Below, one piece after another: positions 36,776-44,669 of a DNA stretch of 64,000 bases. The DNA comes from Myroides indicus. GTDB lineage: Bacteria; Bacteroidota; Bacteroidia; Flavobacteriales; Flavobacteriaceae. The translations under genes were made by a program, and so were the position numbers. Position 1 is the first letter of the stretch. Every line of letters starts with the position of its first letter. The notes under the pieces were generated by a model. That model did no database searches. It was given only the letters and a program-made list of their open reading frames with translations, and was not told the DNA's origin. Where the stretch lies: positions 91,476 through 155,475 of the forward strand of contig NZ_SOAG01000004.1 of the NCBI RefSeq assembly GCF_004364575.1, given 5' to 3'.

Positions 36776-37741
36776 ATGTTTATAAATATTACTAATTCAG
36801 AAACAGGAAATAACAAAGGGAGCTCTGCAAGACTTGTTGAATACTTAGAAAAAGAAAACAAACTAAAGAATGATAACAGAGAGAAAGAGCTTTGGTTTAC
36901 AAATGACAGATACGATGTACCACATCAAGAAGTACGAGTTAAACTTGATAACAACATAGCTAAGCTTAGTAAAACAGACGATAAGTTTTTCTTAGTAAAT
37001 ATAAGTCCAAGTGAAAAAGAAATTCTTTTTTTAAAACAGAAATATACAGAAGATTTGTTACAGCAGAAACTAAAAGAGTATGCTATTGCTGTTATGGATG
37101 CTTATGCACTTAACTTTAAAAAAGATAGTATTACAAGTAGTAAAGATCTACTTTGGTTTGGAAAGCTTGAACACTTTAGGTATTATTCTAATACAGGTGA
37201 AAAAGTGAAAAATGCAGAAGTGAGTGTTGGTGATATTAAAGAAGGCGAACAAATGCACTTACAGATTATAGTTAGTCGTAAGGATATAACCAATAAGATA
37301 AAACTAAGCCCTAAGAATAATTCAAGAGGTAAAAACATAGCACATTCTGCTAAGTTTGGACAATTTGACAATCTTGCTTTTAAAGAAAATAGCGAAAAGC
37401 TTTTTGATAATATGTTTAATTATCAAAGAGGACTTAAAGAGAAGCTTATGTATTCTGTAACTATGGATAAAGGAAGTGTTGAAGATAAAAAAGTATTAAA
37501 CATCTTAGAGCAGATTGAAGATAAACTAAACGAACCTAGTAAAGAAGAATACTTTCAAGTTATAGATAATATCTCATTGGAGTTCTCATTAGATTTAAAC
37601 AACATTATTGAAATATTTGACTCCAAAGGTACTGGATTATTTGCAAGTCTATTAACTACAGAAAATAATGAGTGTAATGAGAATATACAATTTTCTAAAA
37701 AGAAGAAATTGAGAAAAAATATAGATAGAAGGATTAATTAA
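36776..37741 (+). CDS. BfmB-like relaxase / DUF5712-type mobilisation protein
   Basis: A 321-residue protein that begins MFINITNSETGNNKGSSARL, the hallmark start of the Bacteroidota family listed as DUF5712/BfmB. Further landmarks are EKENKLKN, KLSKTDDKFFLVNISPSEKE, and QMHLQIIVSRKDITNKIKLS with GKNIAHSAKFGQFDNLAF. It probably nicks DNA at oriT with BfmA. A classical HxHxH triad is not evident, so it differs from the MobB relaxase of element 2. The C-terminus is basic (KKKKLRKNIDRR). Confidence 0.82.
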   Translation: MFINITNSETGNNKGSSARLVEYLEKENKLKNDNREKELWFTNDRYDVPHQEVRVKLDNNIAKLSKTDDKFFLVNISPSEKEILFLKQKYTEDLLQQKLKEYAIAVMDAYALNFKKDSITSSKDLLWFGKLEHFRYYSNTGEKVKNAEVSVGDIKEGEQMHLQIIVSRKDITNKIKLSPKNNSRGKNIAHSAKFGQFDNLAFKENSEKLFDNMFNYQRGLKEKLMYSVTMDKGSVEDKKVLNILEQIEDKLNEPSKEEYFQVIDNISLEFSLDLNNIIEIFDSKGTGLFASLLTTENNECNENIQFSKKKKLRKNIDRRIN

Positions 37742-38272
37742 GTGCTTGTAGAATAAATGAATTCCATGAAAAACTTATTCTATTTAAACTATTGGTATCT
37801 AAAATAGATAATACGTAAAAAGAAAATGTTTAATTGATTCAACAAACTATGAAGGCATTTCAATTACTTGAAAATATAATAAAACAAGTAACTAATAAGA
37901 TAATAAAAAGCTATGTTTTTAAGTACTCCAGATTAAAATTGAGCTTTTAAAACAACTTACTCTTATAAAAGGAGGATAACTTTGAAGTTGATTTTTTTCT
38001 AAAAAACAACTATACTCAAAATATTAAAGGGTTTACGGATTTCCGTATTTATAATGAAAATATAAATACTATGTTTGGGTATAAAATAGTACAACCACTC
38101 TATCCATATTCTAAGGAGGTTATATTAATTTGGATAGATTTGCTAAGCGTAATAAACTAGTTTGTTAAATATCTGATTTACAAAAAAACTAAATTATGAT
38201 AGTAACAAATTTAACGAAATAAGCACATAAGTGTTATGTGTAATTAATCCCTAAAAAAAAACACTGAAAAAT
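37742..38272. other. 530-bp intergenic region at the left edge of the cargo
   Basis: I see no gene. It contains repeat R1 (38014-38079) with the palindrome TACGGATTTCCGTA. Near 38223 lies CACATAA-GTG-TTATGTG, a 7-bp inverted repeat 40 bp ahead of the next start codon, a good operator candidate. The rest is very AT-rich. Confidence 0.6.
38014..38079 (+). repeat. Imperfect direct repeat R1 flanking cargo, with 14-bp palindrome
   Basis: It matches 42015-42080: ACTCAAAATATT, then GGTTTACGGATTTCCGTA, a diverging AT-rich part, then ATGTTTG. The palindrome TACGGA-TT-TCCGTA is at 38034-38047. The two copies start 4001 bp apart and bracket the peptidoglycan-enzyme, membrane-protein, protease and nuclease-like genes. 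Confidence 0.75.
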
Positions 38273-39760
38273 ATGAATAACGAAATTGACGGGTTTGTTA
38301 TTTACAACAAATCGGGAAAAAAACAAAAAGCATTTGCAGTTGTATCCGAAGATTATGAGTGCAATGCTAAATCTTCTAATTTACCAAGTTTATTTAAAGA
38401 ATTCATTGTTCCCATTGAAGACAAAAGATTTTTTGAACATAATGGAATTGATTATCGAGGGATTTCAAGAGCTATGATTAGAAACCTAATTAATTTAAAA
38501 GTTTTAGAGGGAGGTAGCACTATTTCTCAACAACTTGCTCGAAATATTCTACGAGATAATAGTAGAACTATCTATAGAAAAATAAAAGAGTCCTTTAAAG
38601 CATTAAATCTTGAAAATAATTTCTCTAAAGATGAAATATTAAATCTATATTTTGACAATGTATACTTTGGCAAGAATTTAAGGGGTGTTAGAACTGCTAG
38701 TATTTTTTACTTTGATAAAGAACTTGAACATTTAAATAAGTCCGAGGTTTTATACTTAATTACAATTTTAAGAGGACCTAATTACTACATTAAAAACACT
38801 GATAAAGCACTCATTAGAATGAAAATTTTATCAAATCTATTATACCAAAATCGAACAATAAATATAAATCAGTTTCGTAAAATAAATCGTCATCCTTTAC
38901 ATTTTAATGAAAATAAATTATTTTCAATTAAAAAGAACGTAATACCATATATCACAGAAAGTATAAATTTCAAAAAAAAGAAAATAGTATCTACTCTGAT
39001 TCCAAAATTTCAAAACTTTGCGAAACAAATTGTTTCAGATTCTAAATATCCATTATCTGTAATTATTATCAAGAACGGAAAGTTAGTTGGCTTTTCAAGC
39101 CATTATGGTTCGGACTATCCTTTTGTTTTTAAGTCTAATGTGGGATCTACTTTGAAACCATTTTTATACTATCTGGCTAAAAAAACAGGAATCACCAACG
39201 ACGAAAAGTTTGACGCCTATCATAATAGTTTAAATTGGGATGTAAGAGAAGCAAGTTACACTGATAAATTTTTAAATATAGATGAAGCATTATTTCATTC
39301 AAATAACAATAGTTTTATTAATATTAGTAATAGAATTGGAATAGATAAATCTTTAGCTTTTTTATCTACATTATTAAGTATTCCATCTAATGAATTATTT
39401 TCTTCTACTATTTTAGGAGCAACAAAATATGGAATATCACTTTATCAATTAGCATTACATTACAATGTTTTTTTTACTAATGATATTGACTCAGAAAAAC
39501 GAATGTTAATGGAAGTTCTTAATAAAATTTTCACATCTAAAACAGACATTCAAATTGAAAATGTTTTTTTAAAAACTGGTACAACAAACAATAATGATGA
39601 AAGAATTGCAGTATTCCATGAAGCTGATACAACTTATGCATTTTTAAGAAATGAAAATCCTGAAAATGACTATTCAAAAGAAGGCAATTTCATACAAAGT
39701 ATATCAAATAAAATTATTGCATTTTTCAAACCAAATAAAGAATACAAATGGATGTCTTAG
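38273..39760 (+). CDS. Compact PBP1-like bifunctional transglycosylase/transpeptidase without membrane anchor
   Basis: A 495-residue protein with all hallmarks of a class A penicillin-binding protein. GT51 motif 1 is EDKRFFEHNGID (49-60, catalytic Glu49). Motif 2 is GGSTISQQLARN (80-91). Then RKIKE (102-106) and YFGKNLRGVRTA follow. The transpeptidase motifs are S292-T-L-K295, S343-N-N345 and K434-T-G-T437. It is short (class A PBPs are usually 700 or more residues) and has no signal peptide or membrane anchor. Upstream in-frame codons reach a stop at 38252. Thus the product should be cytosolic. It overlaps the next gene by 13 bp. A toxic effector role is inference. Confidence 0.9.
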   Translation: MNNEIDGFVIYNKSGKKQKAFAVVSEDYECNAKSSNLPSLFKEFIVPIEDKRFFEHNGIDYRGISRAMIRNLINLKVLEGGSTISQQLARNILRDNSRTIYRKIKESFKALNLENNFSKDEILNLYFDNVYFGKNLRGVRTASIFYFDKELEHLNKSEVLYLITILRGPNYYIKNTDKALIRMKILSNLLYQNRTININQFRKINRHPLHFNENKLFSIKKNVIPYITESINFKKKKIVSTLIPKFQNFAKQIVSDSKYPLSVIIIKNGKLVGFSSHYGSDYPFVFKSNVGSTLKPFLYYLAKKTGITNDEKFDAYHNSLNWDVREASYTDKFLNIDEALFHSNNNSFINISNRIGIDKSLAFLSTLLSIPSNELFSSTILGATKYGISLYQLALHYNVFFTNDIDSEKRMLMEVLNKIFTSKTDIQIENVFLKTGTTNNNDERIAVFHEADTTYAFLRNENPENDYSKEGNFIQSISNKIIAFFKPNKEYKWMS

Positions 39761-40383
39761 AAACTTTAAAACAGGTAGATTCAAATTTGTTAGTATTTCT
39801 ACTTACTAGTTTAATTGCATTTTTGACTTGGGTAATCAAGGGGTCTATAGAAAAACCAATAAATGATTCGAAGCAGACATTTGAAAAAACTTTCAACATC
39901 CGTATCGAAATTATGACAGAAATAAAAAATAGGCTTAGTTTAATCTTATATTTTAAAGAAGGGGAAAACAACTTAAAATTTAAAGAAGAAATCCAAAGTA
40001 TATTACTTAAAGATGGAAAATCTGCATATTTAAGTAAAAATATATTAGATAATTTATTAAGGCTGTCTATTGAAGAAAAGAATAATGAAGAATTAATTAA
40101 AACGACTATCAATTTAATAGATTCTGAATTATACTTAATTATTTCTAAACTTGAGGATGAAATTAGTTTTTATAGAAAATTTTCCAATTTTAATCCTTTA
40201 AAAAAAATAATAGGAATAATATTATTAGCGTTACAAAACATTATAACAATATTAATTGTAGGATTTATTACATACCTTTTAATTACAACTTTTATTAGTA
40301 GTACAATTTGTGTCAAGATTTTAATATCTCTTTTATCTATAGGAATATTACTATTTGCTAATTGGTATCTATCAAAAAAATAA
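39748..40383 (+). CDS. Small membrane protein coupled to the PBP-like gene
   Basis: A 211-residue protein. One transmembrane segment lies at about 14-32 (LLVFLLTSLIAFLTWVI). A helical, charged middle of about 115 residues follows, and two adjacent hydrophobic segments at about 152-208 end in KK. No known family is recognised. Its ATG at 39748 lies 13 bp before the end of the PBP-like gene, so the two are translationally coupled and probably act together. It could tether the anchorless enzyme to the membrane, restrain it, or act as a sensor. All of these are inference. Confidence 0.82.
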   Translation: MDVLETLKQVDSNLLVFLLTSLIAFLTWVIKGSIEKPINDSKQTFEKTFNIRIEIMTEIKNRLSLILYFKEGENNLKFKEEIQSILLKDGKSAYLSKNILDNLLRLSIEEKNNEELIKTTINLIDSELYLIISKLEDEISFYRKFSNFNPLKKIIGIILLALQNIITILIVGFITYLLITTFISSTICVKILISLLSIGILLFANWYLSKK

Positions 40384-40736
40384 TAAGCCATATCTTCAAA
40401 TCTAAGTTTAAAACTTATAGTATTCATGAGATATTACATTTGTTTAAGAGTAAGTCTTTTAAGAACTTATTTAATGTTTACTACAGCGCAACTATAATAA
40501 TGTTAACACTATCAAATAATGCTATTTTTCTATAATTAAAAATTTTTAGGGAAGCCTACAAAGGCATTTAGACTTTAGAAATAAATTTAAAAAATCAATT
40601 ATTAAATGGTGTAAGATTATTTTTTCATGTCTTTTATTTAGATAAATTAGCGTAAGATATTACTAAAAATAATTATAGGTTTCATTTTACAAAACTATGC
40701 TATGTTTCATGAAGCAACGATATTATCTGAAATTTT
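40384..40736. other. Gene-free AT-rich region before the protease gene
   Basis: About 350 bp. I see no gene, no hairpin with a T run and no good consensus promoter. It separates the PBP-like/membrane pair from the protease gene, which may therefore have its own promoter. Confidence 0.5.
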
Positions 40737-41549
40737 ATGAAAAATATTACGTTTAAAAATATTGCTCAAAAACAAGTGGAATCAATACCAAGAATTCGTT
40801 CTTATACTTGTCCTTTATTGAAAAATAAAACTAACTACAAACAACATGGAACTGGAGTCTTTGTGAAAATAGAATCTAAGTATTTTCTATTTACGGCAGC
40901 TCACGTTTTGGATGACATAGAAGATATTTTTATTCCATTAAAGAACGGTTTTGATTTATTAAAACCGGGAGGAGAAATCATTAAAAATGAAGCTACTGAT
41001 AACAGAGCTACTGATGAATTAGACTTAGGTATATTGATTTTAGATGAGCTTTCAGTTAAAGATATATTAAATGATTTTATATTCTTAGAATGTAGTGACA
41101 TTGAATTAAGCCATACTCCATCTCATTTTTTAAATTACTTGATATTTGGTTATCCGACAAGTTGGTCTAAAAAATCAATGACAAGAAATTCTTTTCATAC
41201 AAGATCGTTTATTCATCAAACCAATTGTATTAAAACAGAAGATTACACACAATACAATAGAAAGGAATTTCTAAACTTAATAGTTGAATATGATAGACAA
41301 AACACACTAAATCTAAAGTCAAACAACTTAAGTTTTGGTCCTAATTTGTTTGGAATTAGTGGTTGTGGTCTTTGGTACATAAATCCTAACGATTTAAATA
41401 GTAGTCCTAAATTGGTTGCTATCATGAATGAGTGGTCAATATCAAACAGAAGTAAACTATTTGCGACAAGAATCGATGCATTTACTGAAATATTAAGGAA
41501 AAATAATATAATAAAATATAAAGAATCATCCTTATTTGGATTCACATAA
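40737..41549 (+). CDS. Trypsin-like serine protease, no signal peptide
   Basis: A 270-residue chymotrypsin-fold protease. The triad is visible: His56 in YFLFTAAHVLDD, Asp96 in TDELDLGILIL, and Ser208 in GISGCGLW, with GTGVFVKI opening the barrel. There is no secretion signal, so it should act in the cytoplasm. Such trypsin-like domains are recurrent effectors or sensors in bacterial defence loci. Here it follows a cell-wall-enzyme pair and precedes an AbiC-type gene. The target is unknown. Confidence 0.85.
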   Translation: MKNITFKNIAQKQVESIPRIRSYTCPLLKNKTNYKQHGTGVFVKIESKYFLFTAAHVLDDIEDIFIPLKNGFDLLKPGGEIIKNEATDNRATDELDLGILILDELSVKDILNDFIFLECSDIELSHTPSHFLNYLIFGYPTSWSKKSMTRNSFHTRSFIHQTNCIKTEDYTQYNRKEFLNLIVEYDRQNTLNLKSNNLSFGPNLFGISGCGLWYINPNDLNSSPKLVAIMNEWSISNRSKLFATRIDAFTEILRKNNIIKYKESSLFGFT

Positions 41550-41667
41550 AAATTATAGACAGTAAAGGTTTACATAATCAAAGTCTAAGGCTTAAATTTA
41601 AAGTTTAAGCTTTTTAACACACTATTATCTCCAATACACTTTTCATTAGTAATAAACTTTATAAAAA

Positions 41668-42015
41668 ATGCAGATAAACATACAAGTATTAAAAGACTTG
41701 ATTGAAACTTCAAAAACAGAAAGAGAAGTTTTAGGCAGAATAATTAATCCAATTATAGAGAAATTCAATTTGCCACAAAAAGAAATTTTAGAAGTCTGTC
41801 AAATAGGGAAATTTGTATATAAAATAGATTGCGAAATAAATATTATAGATAAACCAAAACCGCCAAGGCCAGACTTTATAATTGAATATGACTCAAAACT
41901 AGTAGGATTAGAACACACAAGAATATTTAGTGATAATGCTGGTAATTATAATCGTACTAAATCTATTATAGAATATTCAGAAGTCGATAGTTTTTTGATT
42001 AAAATAGAGCCTTAA
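41668..42015 (+). pseudogene. PD-(D/E)XK-like nuclease fragment truncated at repeat R2
   Basis: A 115-residue reading frame. The start of a restriction-like core is visible: RPDFIIEYDSKLVGLEHTRI, with Asp69 and Glu82, but Thr in place of the usual Lys of the ExK. The stop codon TAA (42013-42015) reaches into the first base of repeat R2. The frame therefore ends exactly where the repeat begins, as if a longer gene had been cut there. It may be a remnant or a small protein in its own right. Confidence 0.6.
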
Positions 42016-42080
42016 CTCAAAATATTGAGAGGTTTACGGATTTCCGTAATAATATTAGAGAAAGTTTTAATATGTTTGAG
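42015..42080 (+). repeat. Imperfect direct repeat R2 flanking cargo, with 14-bp palindrome
   Basis: Second copy of R1. The palindrome TACGGA-TT-TCCGTA lies at 42035-42048. Outside the palindrome the two copies share roughly 70% of bases by eye. Confidence 0.75.
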
Positions 42081-42349
42081 TCCGAATTATAAGATACTAA
42101 TTGAATATTTTGGAATACGATAGGTTGTACATATAACAGGTAAGGGGATACTGATTTCATATTATTATCTTTATTTACACAAATAAATAGTTTATTGAAT
42201 TACTTCGTTATAGATCAAACTATTCTTTTTTTAAATATCTTATTCACATAAAAACAATTAGCTTAACATACTGATTTCACGAAACGGATAGTTGTATTCT
42301 TCTTGAAAAAAGATGTTAATGGTAATTATTAAAACTACGTCCTTAATTT
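42016..42349. other. Region between R2 and the AbiC-like gene
   Basis: No gene is seen. It holds R2 at its left end. The words ACTGATTTCA (near 42158) and ACTGATTTCAC (near 42269) occur about 110 bp apart in the same orientation. No terminator is evident. Confidence 0.5.
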
Positions 42350-43489
42350 ATGAGAATACGAATAATTCTATCCTACATACTTACTATTATCGGTTGTATA
42401 ATAATAGTTTGGTTTTTAATACGAGGGATATATTTTGAAGATTTTATTAATTCTAAATATAATTTAGATTTAGATTCGTCCGCAAAATCAGGAGATTTCA
42501 TAGGAGGATTTGTAGGAGCAATATTTACAATAGTAGGTATTGTTCTTTTATATGAAACATTATCTTTACAAAGACAAGAATTTATAGAAAGCAGAAATGT
42601 ATTTGAAAGACAACAATTTGAAAATAAATTCTTTTCATTACTAGATGTATATCAAAGTATAACAAATTCAATGCATTATGATATTCCACATTCTTCTCAA
42701 ATATATAAAGGAAAAGAATTTTTTCAAAAGCATAAAGAAGATTTATACAATAAGTTTCAACCAACGAATTCCTTTTATAAAAATCGTAAAATTGCCATTG
42801 ATTTATATACAATTTTCTATATAGTAAACAAAGAATCCATTGCGCACTATTATCGAACTTTGTATAGAATTTTTAAATTAATTAGTGAATCCAATTTTAA
42901 TGATAAAGAAAAGTCAAGTTATGCAAAAATAGTTCGTGCTCAGCTTTCCGAATCTGAGTTATTCTTTATAAATTATAACGCTTGTACTACGTATGGGAAG
43001 AAATTTCAAACTTTAATAAATAATTATAATCTTACAAAACACTTACCTCTTTTAGAAAGAGTAGAGTTTAAAGAGTGGAAACAAAAGCTAACAGATGAAA
43101 AAGTTAATAGTATAAATATTCTTTTAGAAGAACTTTTACATTTTATAATTTCTGAAAATACTACATTTTACAAAACATTTTTAAAAGGAAGATTTGCTTT
43201 TAAAGGCGAAAAGTTATTTGATTCTATAAGCCTATCAGTTACAAGGAATAATCTACAAAATTTTAATCAAAATTTACAAGAAGGTTATGGTCTAGATGAT
43301 TTTTCAAATGAGGAAATTGAAAAACTTTTAAAATGTTGGGCATTAGAAACCTATTCCTATAGAACATACAAGCCAAAAGATTCTACAAGTAACTTAAAAT
43401 TCAAAGTAGATATCATTGATTTAACCAATAATAAATACAAAATAACTTGCGATATTTTTACAAAAGATAAAACAGAATTAAAATATTAA
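42350..43489 (+). CDS. AbiC-type putative phage abortive infection protein
   Basis: A 379-residue membrane protein. Two transmembrane segments lie at about 8-28 and 52-72, then a cytoplasmic domain with the family landmarks QFENKFFSLLDVYQSITNSM, HYYRTLYRIFKLI and KSSYAKIVRAQLSESELFF. This pattern matches the putative AbiC family (putAbiC, PF16872). AbiC was found in lactococcal plasmids, where it stops phage growth, with an unclear mechanism. A 71-residue gene follows after 2 bp and is probably its partner. Confidence 0.88.
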   Translation: MRIRIILSYILTIIGCIIIVWFLIRGIYFEDFINSKYNLDLDSSAKSGDFIGGFVGAIFTIVGIVLLYETLSLQRQEFIESRNVFERQQFENKFFSLLDVYQSITNSMHYDIPHSSQIYKGKEFFQKHKEDLYNKFQPTNSFYKNRKIAIDLYTIFYIVNKESIAHYYRTLYRIFKLISESNFNDKEKSSYAKIVRAQLSESELFFINYNACTTYGKKFQTLINNYNLTKHLPLLERVEFKEWKQKLTDEKVNSINILLEELLHFIISENTTFYKTFLKGRFAFKGEKLFDSISLSVTRNNLQNFNQNLQEGYGLDDFSNEEIEKLLKCWALETYSYRTYKPKDSTSNLKFKVDIIDLTNNKYKITCDIFTKDKTELKY

Positions 43490-43491
43490 AT

Positions 43492-43707
43492 ATGCAAAAA
43501 GTAATTACAGTAACAGTAACTTCAGGCGCTGGTCGAGTTTCTAAACAAGAGAAAAAAGATGACAGATTTGTCGGTGAACACGAATTTGACCTTGTGAATA
43601 ATGCTTTAAATGAAGGTTTTAAAGTCAAAGAAGTTATACAGACACCTGGGAGTAATACTGGTAGTTTACACCCAACAGTAGTTATAACTTTCGTCTTAGA
43701 AAAATAA
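43492..43707 (+). CDS. Small protein coupled to AbiC-type gene
   Basis: A 71-residue basic protein with a beta-rich pattern (MQKVITVTVTSGAGRV, then GSLHPTVVITFVLEK). No family is recognised. The start codon lies 2 bp after the AbiC stop, so the two genes should be cotranslated. It could be an immunity or regulatory partner, which is inference from adjacency only. Confidence 0.65.
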   Translation: MQKVITVTVTSGAGRVSKQEKKDDRFVGEHEFDLVNNALNEGFKVKEVIQTPGSNTGSLHPTVVITFVLEK

Positions 43708-43710
43708 TAA

Positions 43711-43905
43711 CTATAACACTAGCATGGACTTTGACAAAATGGCCGTTTTCTCTTAAGATTAAAACATAATTTTATAATTCTCAAAAAACAATTATATTGA
43801 CTTTTCCCTAAATTTAGCCAAATAAAGGTTTTTTGCTCAAGTTGTGCTTAATTGAAACTTTTGTTTTCAATTCCAGCCACTTCGCAAAATAAAGGCATGT
43901 TATAG
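43711..43905. other. Intergenic region with cassette-like inverted ends
   Basis: CTATAAC near 43711 and GTTATAG near 43899 form an inverted pair bounding most of the gap, and the downstream gene starts 30 bp after the right end. This layout recalls integron attC ends, but the inner boxes do not match the consensus clearly, so I give it little weight. No gene is seen here. Confidence 0.3.
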
Positions 43906-43930
43906 ATGTTTTTTTAAAACTTGATACAAA

Positions 43931-44620
43931 ATGAGTGAATTACAAAATTTCTCAAATTCATTAGATGAAACCATAAAAGATAGTAATCTGACAGAAATCA
44001 ATACCGATTTATTTGAAGTGTTGGTAGATAGTTTTCTAGAAGATGGTGTTGCAAAAGATATTCCTATCATTGGTACTATCTTGAAATTAGGCAAGTTTTC
44101 TATGAGTCTAAAAGAACATTTATTTCTAAAAAAAATTGTTTATTTTATTTCAGAACTTAAAGATATCCCTCCTAAAAAAAGGAATCAAATGGTTTCAGAA
44201 ATTGACGAATCAAAAACTTATCGAATTAAAGTTGGAGAAAAACTTATTTATATTATTGAAAAATGTGAAGACCATATTTCAACTGAATATGTTGCAAAAT
44301 TCTTCAAAGCTTTTTTATTAGAGAAAATTTCATACTCTGAATTTCTACGCTGTACATCTATTATTCAAAATATCTTTATAGAAGATTTTGAATATTTTGT
44401 TCAAAGTGACAATTTAGAACGAGAAAATCGTTGGAATGAATACTTTTCAGATATTGAAATGAATCTTGTTAATGCAGGATTATGTGGAAAGGATTTAGGA
44501 GAAATTAGTGTTCGAGATCAGGATGATTGGAAAGCATCAGATAAATATGTTGTGGAAGGTGGAAGAGAAAGTTTGTATATTACTGATATAGGAATAAAAA
44601 TAAAAAAGATTTTAAAATAA
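43931..44620 (+). CDS. Uncharacterised protein of defence-associated hypothetical type
   Basis: A 229-residue mostly helical protein, acidic at its N-terminus. The stretch IPIIGTILKLGKFSMSLKEH near residue 50 resembles a recurrent hypothetical family with SLKDxxFIKK-like helices. I recall that family from Bacteroidota islands. The C-terminal 40 residues look like a winged helix or helical tail ending in IKKILK. No catalytic motif is visible. It precedes the nuclease gene by 50 bp and may form an operon with it. Confidence 0.7.
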   Translation: MSELQNFSNSLDETIKDSNLTEINTDLFEVLVDSFLEDGVAKDIPIIGTILKLGKFSMSLKEHLFLKKIVYFISELKDIPPKKRNQMVSEIDESKTYRIKVGEKLIYIIEKCEDHISTEYVAKFFKAFLLEKISYSEFLRCTSIIQNIFIEDFEYFVQSDNLERENRWNEYFSDIEMNLVNAGLCGKDLGEISVRDQDDWKASDKYVVEGGRESLYITDIGIKIKKILK

Positions 44621-44669
44621 TAAAGAATCGAACACAAAACCTTTGTTTACGCAAATAAAAAGAAACTCC

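Noticed and set aside
38034..38047. Palindrome as a transcription terminator
   Set aside because: A 6-bp stem with a 2-nt loop cannot form a normal RNA hairpin, and no T run follows; a protein-binding site is more likely.
43711..43905. Confident integron attC site
   Set aside because: End words fit loosely but inner boxes do not, and there is no integron integrase; kept only as a low-interest note.
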